Source of the DNA: Adiantum capillus-veneris
Lineage: Eukaryota; Streptophyta; Polypodiopsida; Polypodiales; Pteridaceae
Direction of reading: 5' to 3'
Assembly (NCBI GenBank): GCA_014529385.2
Contig: CM043955.1
Location: 154,409,640-154,473,639 of the forward strand
DNA: 64,000 nt
Part shown: positions 48,568 to 59,458 of the stretch, piece by piece
Layout of the letters: each line of letters opens with the position of its first letter
Numbering within the stretch: the first letter of the stretch is position 1
Made by a program: the position numbers and the translations under genes
The notes under the pieces: model-generated
The model's input: the letters and a program-made list of their open reading frames with translations, nothing else
Told to the model about the DNA's origin: nothing
The model's database searches: none

Positions 48568-49015
48568 ATACTGAAGTCTTGGGTTCTTAAGTTCGCGAGG
48601 AACTTGGTTTCTTCAATCTTGTAGTTCTTGGGTTCTTGAGGTTCTTGGGGGTCTTGAGGGTCTTGAGTTCTTGAGGTTCTTGAGGTTCTTCTTTCGCTTG
48701 CAATCTGTGTTACAGAAGGATCTTCTCTTACCCGAGCTCTTCTCTTTCCTGGGCGCACCCCTTGGCGGCCTTGCGCTCACACCAAGGTTGCTTTTTCCCA
48801 CCTCACGTCGATTGGCCGGCCGCTAAGTGCACGGTCAGCTCTCAATGAGTGGAAAAAGAAACCAGGGGAGGTTGGACAAGCCCTTCTTTCTTGGGTTTCC
48901 TGTCACTCTTCAAAAACATGATTAGGAATCGACACGCCCAAGAGTCACGTGCGACCGCAACAAGCAAAAAAAATTCTCGTGGTTCTTTCCTTGAGTGATA
49001 CAGAACACTGCCAAA
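48568..49015 (-). other. Element C untranslated leader
   Basis: 448 bp between primer site and gag-like start. It contains repeats of TTCTTGAGG(T/G)TCTTG at 48610-48690 on the + strand, a local minisatellite of about 9-12 bp units. No gene is seen. Confidence 0.55.
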
Positions 49016-49028
49016 GCTCTGATACCGA
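49016..49028 (-). other. Primer-binding site of element C
   Basis: The minus strand reads CGGTATCAGAGC, one base from the canonical tRNA-Met site TGGTATCAGAGC, directly inside the LTR. Confidence 0.8.
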
Positions 49029-50211
49029 TGTAAGGTGCAACGGAAGTGAATGTTGAACTTTGCTCAAGATGAGTGCTTCGAACTGTGCTCAAGGTTCCTT
49101 TTACTTACGGAAGGGAGAGCTTTCCGTTTCTTTAGTGAGAGAGTGCAATGGACACAAACAAAGTGGTGAACACTGTGAATGAAGTTACCGAGACTGAGAG
49201 ATAGAGAGAGAAGAATACGACACTAGAATTTTTTCAAACCCTCCTCTGAGGCCCCACTCTCTATGGCGAGAGCGGTCTACTATTGATTGCACAAATCTCT
49301 ACAATGCTTTGGACTTGCTGACGATGTCGACGATGATGAGAACGACGAGACGGGCTGAAATCTGAAAACACTAATGGCTGAAATCTGCAAATCTTTATCT
49401 GCTGAATTTTGACTCTATGTCGATGACGATGTCGATGACGACGATGCGACACTGCCGCGCTGAAAACACAGATGCTGAAATCTGCGTTTTCCGGGCTGAA
49501 TCTGCAAACTTCGATGGATCCCACCGTGCGGCGAGGATGTGCTGCGGGAAGGTGAGATCTACGAGGTTTGGGGGCTGCCGTACGGTGTCTGAATGCTGAA
49601 AACTGAAAACGCTGAGGCTATGGCTGAATCTGTCGCGGCAGATCTGCAAAATGCCGGGGCTGATCTGCAAATCAAAAACGCTAGGGCTGATCTGGGTCCT
49701 GCTGCAAAAACTCTAGGCTTCTGCTGGAGTCTGCTACTGCTGGGGCTGATATGCAATGCAAACCGCTGGCTGTCTTCATGCAAAAACGCTAGGCTGGATC
49801 TGGGCTAGGTAAACTGCTTTTGGGGGGGGGGGGGGGGGGGGGGGGGGTCTTGTTGAGAAGGTCCCTGTTGCCTCTTCTGCCAGAAAGTGCTAGCGCTAGG
49901 TTTCTTATGTACTTGCTTATCAAAATTTCCCTACCTAGTTCCTAACAAAAGTCACTTGAAAATAATAAGTGAAAATTGGCTAAAATAGGGAACATAGGTC
50001 TATGCACTGTAAAATGCTCCTGATGGGTTCTGATGGTAATTTGATGATCATGCTGTGTGCAACTAGAGGATATGCATCTACAGTGTCTGGACATGCACGG
50101 TCTGCGAACAGACTCACAAAATTGCCAGATCACTTTCTAATCTAACTGAACTGAACCCATGTCATGAAGTAGCTTGTCCACGTACACATAGGGTTAGATG
50201 TGCATGTGACA
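49029..50211 (-). repeat. Element C 5' LTR
   Basis: 1183 bp, TGTAAGG...GTGACA. It carries a G26 run at 49822-49847 (absent in the other copies) and repeated AAAACGCT/GGCTGA motifs at about 49360-49800. Confidence 0.9.
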
Positions 50212-51557
50212 TAGCATGAGTCATTAGCTTAGAACCGAGCCTTGCACCTTTGTGAGCCTCTAGCGGGACGTGCATGTCCAGGCTGGTCATAGTTGCATAC
50301 CCTCTCTTGCACAGAACAATATTTCAGCATGTAGATGTTTTGCTGCATGAGAACCACCTCTTAACCTGGCACTTGATTTATTAAGTGATTTTCAGCCTTT
50401 TGCTTAATTTGTCGTGGGGCTGCCCTTGTCCTTGCTCGACCCAGGTCATTTCTCCTATATATGCAGCCCATTGGGCGCTAGGATCAGCAGCAGAGGCAGC
50501 AGCCAGAACAAGAGCCTGCAGATTCGGGAACGCAGGCCAGGACCAGCATTTCAGCTCTTTTCTCCATCAGCGTTTTCAGCCCTGATGCCTAGCGTTTTTC
50601 ATCCATAGAAGACTAATGTTTTGAGTCTTCATGATCAGCGTTTTTCAGCCAGAACAGCCAGCGTTTTCAGCTTTGAAGGCCTGGCAGACAGTGTATTTTT
50701 TTAGGGATAGACCCTAAGCTTTTTGCTCAATTGTTTGGCGATAAACTATAATTTTTTGAGCAAAATTGCAATTTTTTTGTCAAGGTTTATATTAGTATTA
50801 GAAACAAAATTAGCTTCTCAAACACTATTTAAGTCAAAATGATTAATAAGTTGTGGTATGATTTTCATTTAGAAGAGGTAATTTTCTAATTTTTAACATA
50901 ATTTTTCTAATTTACAATATATTTTATAGATAAAAACTACAAATTTGGCTAGAAAAGTTTACACATCTTACCTGATGCTCATATTTTTGGCGATAATATG
51001 TAAATTTTACTCCTAGTTATAGCAAAAAATTAACGGGTTTTAGCCAAAAAAAAAACAAGACGCCGTAGGCAGATCTCAACCCTAGCCTTGTCATTGGTTG
51101 CAGTCCTTTAACCATCGGCATCGCTAGTAGATTCCGGATTTTTACGTTGTGTCGACATCGTCGTCGTCGTCATCGTCGTTGACACAGCACCCAAGCACTT
51201 AGTACCCCTTGTGCCATGGCTCAGCATAAGGATCCACAGAACCCAAGAACCTCCCATCAGTACCTCGTCGTCGACATAGACCCACCAATATCTTGTCGTC
51301 GACATCATTGTCGTCGACATAGACCCATCAGTACCCCGTCCTCGACATTATCATCGTCGACATAGACCCAGTAGTACCAAGCATCAGTAGAATCAGTACC
51401 CATTAGCGTTAGCACCTCAGCATGTAGACATTTTATCAGCATTGTGCAAGAATAAAGAAAGTACTTGCTCTGGCAATAGAGCAAGGGGGCCCTTGAGGGT
51501 TTGGGACCCGACATCCTTTGTCGTCTCTCTTCTCTCTCTCTCTCTCTCTCTCGTGTC
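50212..51557 (+). repeat. P-family LTR, right part, with an AT-rich insertion
   Basis: It continues the P sequence that element C interrupted. TATATATG at 50456 is a TATA candidate. AGCGTTTT motifs recur at 50570-50670. About 50690-51057 is an AT-rich block ending in A10, absent from the other P copy. 51110-51370 is rich in GTCGTCGAC/ATAGACCC units. A (CT)n tract (51523-51552) precedes the S-family LTR. Confidence 0.65.
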
Positions 51558-52120
51558 TGTCACAAACTACTGACGTGTCAGAGCAAAGCCAACCTTCGGA
51601 TCACAATCGAGTGGCCTAAATCCTCAAAAGAACAAGCAAAAGCAGAAGAAGAAGTCCTACCAACTTATGGGACCCCGTCCGATGGGGTCCAAGTGACGTA
51701 AGACATATAAATAAAGCAAGACCCACACACACACAGAGCGTTGCGTGGTCTGATGACATGGCAACTTTACGAAAAACCCGGATTTTGCGCTGACATGATG
51801 TACGGATTTGCGCGTTTTGCGTTGACTGCTGTTGTGGTAGTTGTACGGATTTTCGTGATTTACGCTGGTAGCTTTTGGGCATCGCTTTTGGACTAGATTC
51901 TTTTGAGTTTGAAGGCTTTTCATGTTAATTGCTTTTGGGCCTAGGGCCTTTAAATATGAGGCCATGGGCTCATTCTCTGGCATGCTTTTGGACGAAGATG
52001 CAGAGCATAGAGTATCGGCTTGTACTGTGTTGATGCAATATATAGAAATATCGAAAGGGGCGCCAAGGTTTGGGGCCAAAACTCTCTGGGGTGGAATTCC
52101 GCCACTTCGTGTCGCGTGTC

Positions 52121-52155
<35 letters not shown>

Positions 52156-52229
52156 CGGTTGTTATTGAAGTGCTAAAAGTCTGTTCAGTCTGTTCTTTGC
52201 TATTGGCACGTGGTGCCTGTCTTGTGACA
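51558..52229 (+). repeat. S-family LTR 1
   Basis: TGTCACAAAC...CTTGTGACA. TTTAAATAT near 51948 is the TATA candidate; (CT)n at about 52123-52151. Confidence 0.88.
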
Positions 52230-52456
52230 GTGGTATTTGAGTATCAGGCGTGTGCTTTTCTGAAAGCATACTGGTCCTACAAAAGAGCAGATAGAGCAAA
52301 CCAAAGACTATTGGAATTTTATTTGAAGTATCTTCGTGTCCCGACCCCGGACTTATTAACCACTCCCACCCTTACTTCATCGCGCATCGGGCGCTCCCGT
52401 CCTCATCGCTCTGTCTTACAGGGCATAAGCCATAAAGAACCCAAGACATGGTGTTC

Positions 52457-53480
52457 ATGGAGTCAGCATAATATTTGCATTTTCTTCTTGACGAGCTTCA
52501 TGACATTCTTTCGCGGTATCCTCAGCAGTATCTTCCGATGTTGCAAAGTTTTCAACAATTTTTGAAAATCATGTTACCCCCTCTAATGCCTCAGGTGGTA
52601 TCTGTTTCTCCGGCACCAGAAAGTACGAGGGCTTCCAACCAGTAACCTTCACAGTCGTCTGTTTCAATCGAGGGAGTCTTCAGGAATATGGTAGAGCCAT
52701 CTTCAGGAATATGGTACAACTATCTGACCCTGATCCAATGCAACCGCCTTTGCCACCGCCGTTGCTTCCACCTCCCCCACCACCACCGCCATGAGGCTAC
52801 AATGGTTGGAGCCCATATGGATACCCTTATTATCCGTACCCGGGATACGTGCCTAACCAACCCAAAGATTTCAAAAATGGCGTACGACAGTCAAATTTTT
52901 CACTTTTTCCGGGGTGAGAGATCAGAAGAAAGCATTGCAGTTCCTACAGCAATTCGACATCTAAGAATTGGGGAACTATATAGAAGAATCCAAGATTTCT
53001 TGAGCAGCGGGATTTCTTATAGATAATGCTATGGAATGGTGGAGTTCAATCGTGACACAACCGCATGCTCCAAGGGCCTGGCAAGCTTTCAAGACAATTT
53101 TTGCATGTAGTTACATGACTTCTATGTTTGTAGTCCGGATTTTGGCAGAGTGAGGCAACTTGAAAATGCTTGCCACCGAAACCATGGACGACTATGACCA
53201 AAGGTTTCTCGACGTGTACCTTTCGGTGTCCTTCTTTAGGATCGTCCCCTTGGAGGCCCAATGCGAGCGATACACCATTGGACTATCATCACCATTGCAA
53301 GAATATTGTCTATCCAAGCGAGTCTCCACCATGCAAGAACATATGGACAATGCCGCGGTCGGCTACAAACTGATGAAGGAAAAGCTAGAGTTTACCATAG
53401 AAGAACCTCCGGCCACTAACCACAACACTCGGCAACAACAAACAAATTCTCGAGAGTCGTGAAAATCAACCGCAAAGGCC
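52457..53480 (+). pseudogene. S-family gag (element 1), broken
   Basis: ATG at 52457 (MESA then TAA). Gag can be traced as LHFLLDELHDILSRYPQQYL, a Pro run (QPPLPPPLLPPPPPPPP) then GYNGWSPYGYPYYPYPG, and capsid (KMLATETMDDYDQRFLDVYL, AQCERYTIGLSSPLQEY, 53160-53460). At least four stops or shifts interrupt. The capsid would assemble around element RNA. Confidence 0.8.
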
Positions 53481-53484
53481 TCGT

Positions 53485-54095
53485 TTGACGCCTCAACAAC
53501 GAGACACCTTACTACAAGAAGGCCGATGCTTTGGATGCTTTCAAACAGGGCATAACCATTCTAGTTGTCCCCATCGCATTGATAAACCATCGGAGCCGAC
53601 GCCCGCACCAACGATCGACAGAATCCCAACGTCACCTCCAGCTAAGAGAGCTAGACCCGCTATTGGGCTAGTCCGTGATATCTATGGCATACACCTTGAG
53701 AGTACAAATGAATTGTGCCGAACATATGGCAAAGTCAATGGCTTCAAAGCCCTTATTTTCTTTGACCTCGGAGCTACAGAAAACTTCATCCATCCAGAAT
53801 TCTTGAAGCGGATGCACTTTGATTATGATGCAGAGGGTGGAGAGAAATTGAAGCTGAGATAGCCACCGGGCAAACTCAGAAAGTGGTACCGCTCATTGGT
53901 GCTCTTGTCCAAGATTATCATGGAAAAGCTGATTTCCACATTATGAAGTTGGGCAATTGCGACGTTCTCTTGGGCATACCTTGGCACGACAAGAATGATG
54001 TGACTCTCCAGTCTCGGAACCGAACCATCACCGTGATGCAGAAGGACAAGCTAGTCGTCCTCAAAGTTCGGTTGTCCGAACAAAACCTTGAATGA
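53485..54095 (+). pseudogene. S-family zinc knuckle and retropepsin (element 1)
   Basis: CFGCFQTGHNHSSC is a CCHC knuckle (about 53530-53572). The retropepsin follows, with FFDLGATENFIHPEFL (the usual D-S/T-G is D-L-G) near 53758 and NCDVLLGIPWHD near 53955. A shift near 53855 splits the domain. The frame ends at TGA 54093-54095 and no RT follows. Confidence 0.85.
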
Positions 54096-55015
54096 ACTCT
54101 CTAGGTTTTTTTTTTTAATAGCTAGATACTTTTGAACACTGTTTGAGAAAGTATTGTTTGAAATTTGTTTGAAATGGATGGTATCTGTTTTGAACTTGTC
54201 CTGGTGCTGATTTGAAATGTTTTGACTCTAGTTTTAATACTGGTTTCATTGGTTGGTGATTTTACTCCCGGGTGAGTTAGTGAGAAATGCTGCTTCGGTA
54301 TTGTTTGAACCTCGGAACGACGCAGACGGGATGTCTTGGGAGCGTTTTGTTGTATGCTAGAAAACCTCCGAACGACGCAGGCGGGATGTCTGGGGAGCGG
54401 TTGTATGCTTGAAAAATACTGTTGTTGTTACTCCCGGTCGGACCTGGATGGTTATGCGGTAGGAGTATTAAGAAGTCTGAGGAGTGGTTACTCTCAGCAC
54501 CTCCAAACGACGCACGCTGTGGTCTAGGGGGCGTTTGGTTGTAAAAGGCCTCTATATCTCCCTGCGCGGCCCTTTTTAGGTTATGCGGGAGGAGTGATGA
54601 GGGGGTCGTTGAATATCTCCCGGCTCGGACCTTGTTAGGTTATGCGGGAGGAGTGTTCATCAGCGACTCTATGTTTCTATGTCTTGTAACATGCATATGT
54701 GAGCATTTGTGTTGCATGGTGATGTGGCAACCACTGAGTATTCCTTATCGGATGAGATTACCTGGGTATGTAATTTTAGTGCATCAAGACACCCGTGGAA
54801 GATCAGTGCGGTTTGGGTGTGATGGCTAATTTTACTACGCTGGAATATTAAGAGTTCCGATCTGGACGAAAGGAGAAGACAACTCCTTGATCACAAGAGC
54901 CGAAAGGAGAAGCCAACTCCATAACAAAAAAAAAAAGAGCAAATTGATTGTCCCTCGGAAATTTTTGAGCTAACTTGAGTTGTTTTGCAGATATGCTGTA
55001 ATCGCGGACGATTAC
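54096..55015 (+). repeat. S-family 3' UTR with a hairpin array
   Basis: No coding. CTCCCG...CGGGAGGAG inverted repeats occur at 54431-54465, 54558-54594 and 54617-54653, interleaved with three units containing AACGACGCA and GGGGAGCG (54312-54535). Near the end, CGAAAGGAGAAG(C/A)CAACTCC is repeated twice (54868-54920). Confidence 0.75.
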
Positions 55016-55019
55016 TTTC

Positions 55020-55035
55020 TTTCAAGAAGGGGGGA
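55020..55035 (+). other. Polypurine tract, S-family element 1
   Basis: TTTCAAGAAGGGGGGA directly precedes the LTR start TGTCAC at 55036. Confidence 0.85.
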
Positions 55036-55710
55036 TGTCACAAACTGTTGACGTGTCAAGTCACTGAAGAGCAAAGCCAACCCTCTGGTCATAGCCGAGT
55101 GGCTAAATCCTAAGAAGAACAAGCAACAGCAGAAGAAGAAGTCCTACCAACTTATGGGACCCCGTCCGATGGGGCCCAAGTGACATAAAGACATATAAAT
55201 AAAGTAGGACTCACACACACACAAAGCGTTGCGTGGTTTGATGACGTGGCAACAATATAGAAAACCCGGATTTTGCGTTATCATGTACGGATTTGTGCGT
55301 TTTGCGTTGGCTGCTGTCGTGGTAGTTGTACGGATTTCCGTAATTTACGCTGGCAGCTTTCGGGCATTGCTTTTGGACCAGATACTTTTGAGTTTGAAGG
55401 CTTTTCATGTAAACTACTTTTGGGCCTAGGGCCTTTAAATATGAGGCCATGGGCTCATTCTCTGGCATGCTTCTGGACGAAGGTGCAGAGCGTGGAGTAC
55501 CGGCTTGTACTGTGTTGATGCAATATATGGAAATACCGAAAGGGACGCCAAGGTTTGGGCCCAAATCTCTCTGGGGTGGAATTCCGCCACTCCGTGTCGC
55601 GTGTCGTCTCTCTCTCTCTCTCTCTCTCTCTCAGTTCAGTTGTTATTGAAGTGCTAAAAGTCTGTTCAGTCAGTTCTTTTCTATTGGCACGTGGTGCTTG
55701 TCTTGTGACT
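55036..55710 (+). repeat. S-family LTR 2
   Basis: TGTCACAAAC...CTTGTGACT. It is followed at 55712 by a perfect tRNA-Met primer site (TGGTATCAGAGCATCG), so it serves as right LTR of element 1 and left LTR of the next unit. Confidence 0.88.
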
Positions 55711-56567
55711 GTGGTATCAGAGCATCGCGTGTGCTTTTCTTAAAGCATACCGGTCCTACAAAAGAGCAGACAGAGCAAATCAGAGACTATTGGAATTTTA
55801 TTGAAGTATCTTTGGGTCTCGACCCCGGACTTATTAGCCATTGCCACCCTTACTTCATCCTTCATCGGGCGCGCTTCCGTCCTCATCGCTGTGTCTTACA
55901 GGGCATAAGCCATAAAGAACCCAAGACATGGCGTTTATGGATTCAACAGAATATTTGCAGTTTCTTCTCGAGAAGCTTCATGACAGTCTTTCGTGGCATC
56001 CTTAGCAGAATCTTCCAATGCTGCAAATTTTCAACAATTTTTGAAAATCATGTTACCCCCTCTGATGCCTCAGGTGGTACCTCCTCCTTCGGCACCAGAA
56101 AGTACGAGGGCTTCCAACCGGCAACCTTCACTGTCGTCTATTCGGAGTCTTCAAGAATATGGTGCAGCCATCTGACCTTGATCGAGTGCAACCGCCTTTG
56201 CCACCGCCGTTGCCCCCACCTCCCCCACCACCACCGCCACCAAGCTACAATGGTTGGAGCCCATATGGATACCCTTATACATGCAATACTCCCCCCGCTA
56301 ATAACCACAAGGATCCGGGCGATGAGTATGTGCAAGCAGTCTTAAACATCAATTCTCTTGAGTATTCTCCCGAGAACAAATCACTCATCATTGAAACCAA
56401 TATTAAAACCAGAGTCAAAACAATTCAAATCGGCACCAAGACCGGTTTAAAACAGATACCCTCCACTTCAAACAGTACTTTTGCAGACAAAGGTCAAACG
56501 TATCTAAATACAACTAGAAATTTCATTCAGGTTTCTGTTTGGACAGCCGAACTTTGAGGACGATAGG
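55711..56567 (+). pseudogene. S-family internal region 2, mostly deleted
   Basis: Primer site, leader, ATG at 55937 (MDSTEYLQFLLEKLHD), stops at codons 23 and 36, and the Pro-rich run to about 56280. The rest of gag, protease and 3' UTR is missing; 56290-56567 is other sequence rich in AAAACC/ATC strings. It ends GAGGACGATAGG before LTR 3, without the AAGAAGGGG tract. Confidence 0.75.
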
Positions 56568-57161
56568 TGTAACAAACTGCTGACCTGTCGACCTACTGAA
56601 GAACGGAGCTACTGGCCGAGGCCTAAGAAGAACAAGTAACAGAAGAAGAAGTCCTACCAACTTATAGGGACCCTGTTCGATGGGGCCTCAAGTGACATAA
56701 AGGATTTAAATAAAGCAGGACCCACACACACAGGAAAAACTGATGACGTGGCAGATTTTCAAAAATTGCGCTGGCATGATGACGTGGCAAGTTGTACGGA
56801 TTTCCGTAAATTACTCTAGCAGCTTTTGGCTTTGCTTTTTGGACCGGAAGCTGTTGAGTTTTGAAGGCTTTTCACTGTAACCGCTTTTCAAGCCAAGGGC
56901 CTTTAAATATGAGGTTAGGGCTCATTCTCTGGCATGCTTCCTGGAGAAGGTGCAGAGTCTAGAGTACTGGCTTGTACTGTGTTGATGCAATATAAAGAAA
57001 TACCGAAAGGGGCGCCAAGGTTTGGGGCCAATACTCTATGGGGTGGAATTCCGCCACTCCGTGTCGCGTGTCGTCTCTCTCTTTCAATTCAGTTGTTATT
57101 GAAGTGCTAAAAGTCTGTTCAGTCTGTTCTTTTATTGGCATGTGGTGTTCGTCTTGTGACA
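56568..57161 (+). repeat. S-family LTR 3 (second subfamily)
   Basis: 594 bp, TGTAACAAACTGCTGACC...CTTGTGACA. It shares TGTAAC and CGACCTACTGA(A/T)GAAC with LTR 4, unlike LTRs 1 and 2. A primer site follows at 57163 (TGGTATCAGAGCATCAGG). Confidence 0.88.
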
Positions 57162-58855
57162 ATGGTATCAGAGCATCAGGCGTGTGCTTTTCTGAAAGCA
57201 TACCTGTCCTATAAAAGAGGAGACAGAGCTATTGGAATTTTATTCGAGGTATCTTCGCCCTCCAACCCGGACTTATTAGCCACTCCACCCTTACTTCATC
57301 GCGCATTGGGCACTCTCCCGTCTTCACCGCTCATGTCTTACAGGGCATAAGCCATTACGATCACTTGCAAGAGAAGGATCCAAGATTTGTTTCGAGTTGC
57401 TGTTTTTCTCAGAGATAGTGCCATGGAGATGTTGATGTCTACAGCTACCAAGCCGCACACTTCCAAGGACTTGCCAAGCTTTCAAGAAAACTTTTGCCCG
57501 AAGTTATATGGTTTCTGACATCTTCCTTCGGAGTGCAACTTCTGGCAGAGTGGGGTATCCTGAAATGCTTGCCATGGAAACCCTAGCAGATTATAACTTG
57601 AAATTTTCTCGACATCTCTCAGTAGATGTCTGTTCACGAGCAGATGACCTTGGAGGTTCAGTGCGATTGCTATCTTGGGACTACCATCGCCACCAAAGAA
57701 ACATTGTTTGTCCAAGAGCTGATGGACCATGCTGTGCTCCGCTACGACCTTGTGGAATGAGCCTAACCCTAATCTTTGGTGCAGGTTTCAGAATGGAAAG
57801 TCAGTCGACTTTTCGAGCTCGACTGATGTCGAGATTGCTTTACAAGTTTGAGTTCTGTTTGAACTTGTTAGGTGATCCTGTTTGGAATTTGCTTGAAATG
57901 GATGGTATTTGTTTTGAACCTGTTTTGGTGCCGATTTGAATTGTTTGACTCTGGTTTGATACTGGTTTCAAGGATTGGTGATTTTACTCCTGGGTGGAGA
58001 AGTGAGAAATACTGTTTTGGTATTGTTTGAACCTCGAAACGATGCAGGTCGATGCGTGGGGAGCGTTTCGTTGTATTTTTGAAACCTCCGAATGACACAA
58101 GCCGATGCCTGGGGAGCGTTTGGTTGTATGCTTGTAAAATAATTGTTGTTGTGACTCCCGGCCCGGATCTGCGGGAGGAGTATTAAGAAGTCTGAGCAGT
58201 GGTTACTCTCAGCACCTCCAAATGACGCAGGCTGCGGTCTAGGGGGCGTTTGGTTGTAAAAGGCCTCTATATCTCCCGGCCCGGACCTTTTTAGGTTATG
58301 CGGGAGGAGTGATGAGGGAGTCGTTGAATATCTCCCGGCCCGGACGGTTATGCGGAGGAGTGTCATCGGCGACTTTATGTTTCTATGTCTTGTAACATGC
58401 ATATGTGAGCATTTGTGTTGCATTGTGACGTGCCAATTATTGAATATTCCTAATTGGATGAGATTGCCTGGGTATGTAATTTAAGTGCATCAAGACACCC
58501 GTGGAAGATCAGTACGGTGGGATGAGATTGCCTGGTATGTAATTTAAGTGCATCAAGACACCCGTGGAAGATCAGTACGGTCTGGGTGTGATGGCTAATT
58601 TTACTACGCTGGAATATCAAGAGTTCCGATCTAGACGAAAAGAGAAGCTAACTCCTTGATCAAAAGAGCTGAAAGGAGAAGCTAACTCCTTCATCAAAAG
58701 AGCCGAGAGGAGAAGCTAATTCCTTAACAAAAAGAGCAAACTGAATGTCCCTCGGAATGACCCTCGGAAATTTTTTATTTTCTTTTGAGCTAACTTGAGT
58801 TGTTTTGCAAATATGTTGTAATCGCGGACGAATACTCCCTTTCAAGAAGGGGAGA
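57162..58855 (+). pseudogene. S-family internal region 3, relic gag and 3' UTR
   Basis: After the primer site only scraps of capsid remain (EMLAMETLADYNLKF near 57560 and neighbouring frames). The 3' UTR is well kept: hairpins at 58155-58180, 58273-58309 and 58332-58360, units with AATGACGCAGG (58090-58260), a 60-bp duplication around GATGAGATTGCCTGG (58460-58590), CGAAA/GAGAGGAGAAGCTAA repeats (58640-58730), and the polypurine tract AAGAAGGGGAGA before LTR 4. Confidence 0.75.
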
Positions 58856-59458
58856 TGTAACAAACTGCTGACGTGTCGACCTACTGATGAACAGAGCTAC
58901 TGGCCGAGGGGCCTAAACCCTAAGAAGAACAAGTAACAGAAGAAGAAGTCCTACCAACTTATAGGGACTCCGTTCGATGGGGCCCCAAGTGACGTAAAGC
59001 ATTAAAATAAAGCAGGACCCACACACACATGAAAACTGATGACGTGGCAAATTTTTGAAAATTACACTGGCATGATGATGTGGTAGGCTGTCCGGATTTT
59101 CGTAAATTACGCTGGCAGCTTTTGGCTTTGCTTTTTGGACCCGAAGCTTTTGAGTTTTGAAGGCTTTTCACTGTAACTGCTTTTCTGGCCAAGGGCCTCA
59201 AATATGAGGTTAGGGCTCATTCTCTGGCACGCTTCCTGGAGAAGGTGCAGAGTTTGGAGTACCGGCTCGTACTGTGTTGAGGCAATATAAAGAAATACCG
59301 AAAGGGGCGCCAAGGTTTGGGGCCAATACTCTTTGGGGTGGAATTCCGCCACTCCGTGTCGTGTGTTATCTCTCTCTTTCAGTTCATTTGTTATTGAAGT
59401 GCTAAAAGTTTGTTCAGTCTGTTCTTTTCTATTGGCACGTGGTGCCCGTCTTGTGACA
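58856..59458 (+). repeat. S-family LTR 4
   Basis: 603 bp, TGTAACAAAC...CTTGTGACA. Its right edge meets the end of a minus-strand protease frame (MHKDKPVV near 59461-59485 on the minus strand), so no primer site follows. Confidence 0.85.

Larger units (their letters stand above)
35743..50211 (-). mobile_element. Element C: non-autonomous LTR retrotransposon with gypsy D nested in its 3' LTR
   Basis: Ends TGTAAGG...GTGACA are flanked by a perfect 5-bp target duplication TAGCA (35738-35742 and 50212-50216). Minus-strand order: 5' LTR (50211-49029), tRNA-Met-type primer site, proline-rich/coiled gag-like start, His-rich frame, polypurine tract (46530-46518), 3' LTR (46517-46109 and, past gypsy D, 36495-35743). 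Without D and the 5' LTR's later changes the element is about 4.86 kb. It has no RT, integrase or protease, so it depended on another element's enzymes. The empty site is represented at 32680-32715, a P-family copy lacking the insertion. Confidence 0.88.
51558..55710 (+). mobile_element. S-family element 1: gag-protease-only LTR retrotransposon
   Basis: LTR 51558-52229 (672 bp), degraded tRNA-Met primer site (52231), gag-protease frame, 3' UTR, polypurine tract, LTR 55036-55710 (675 bp). The two LTRs are very similar. Between protease and polypurine tract there are 920 bp without any RT or integrase. It is a TR-GAG-like, non-autonomous layout. Three other copies in the window (two on + and one on -) also lack pol. 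Confidence 0.8.

Noticed and set aside
55698-56345. 215-codon + frame across S-family LTR 2 and leader
   Set aside because: It runs out of frame with gag and crosses the primer site, so it is a shadow of element sequence.
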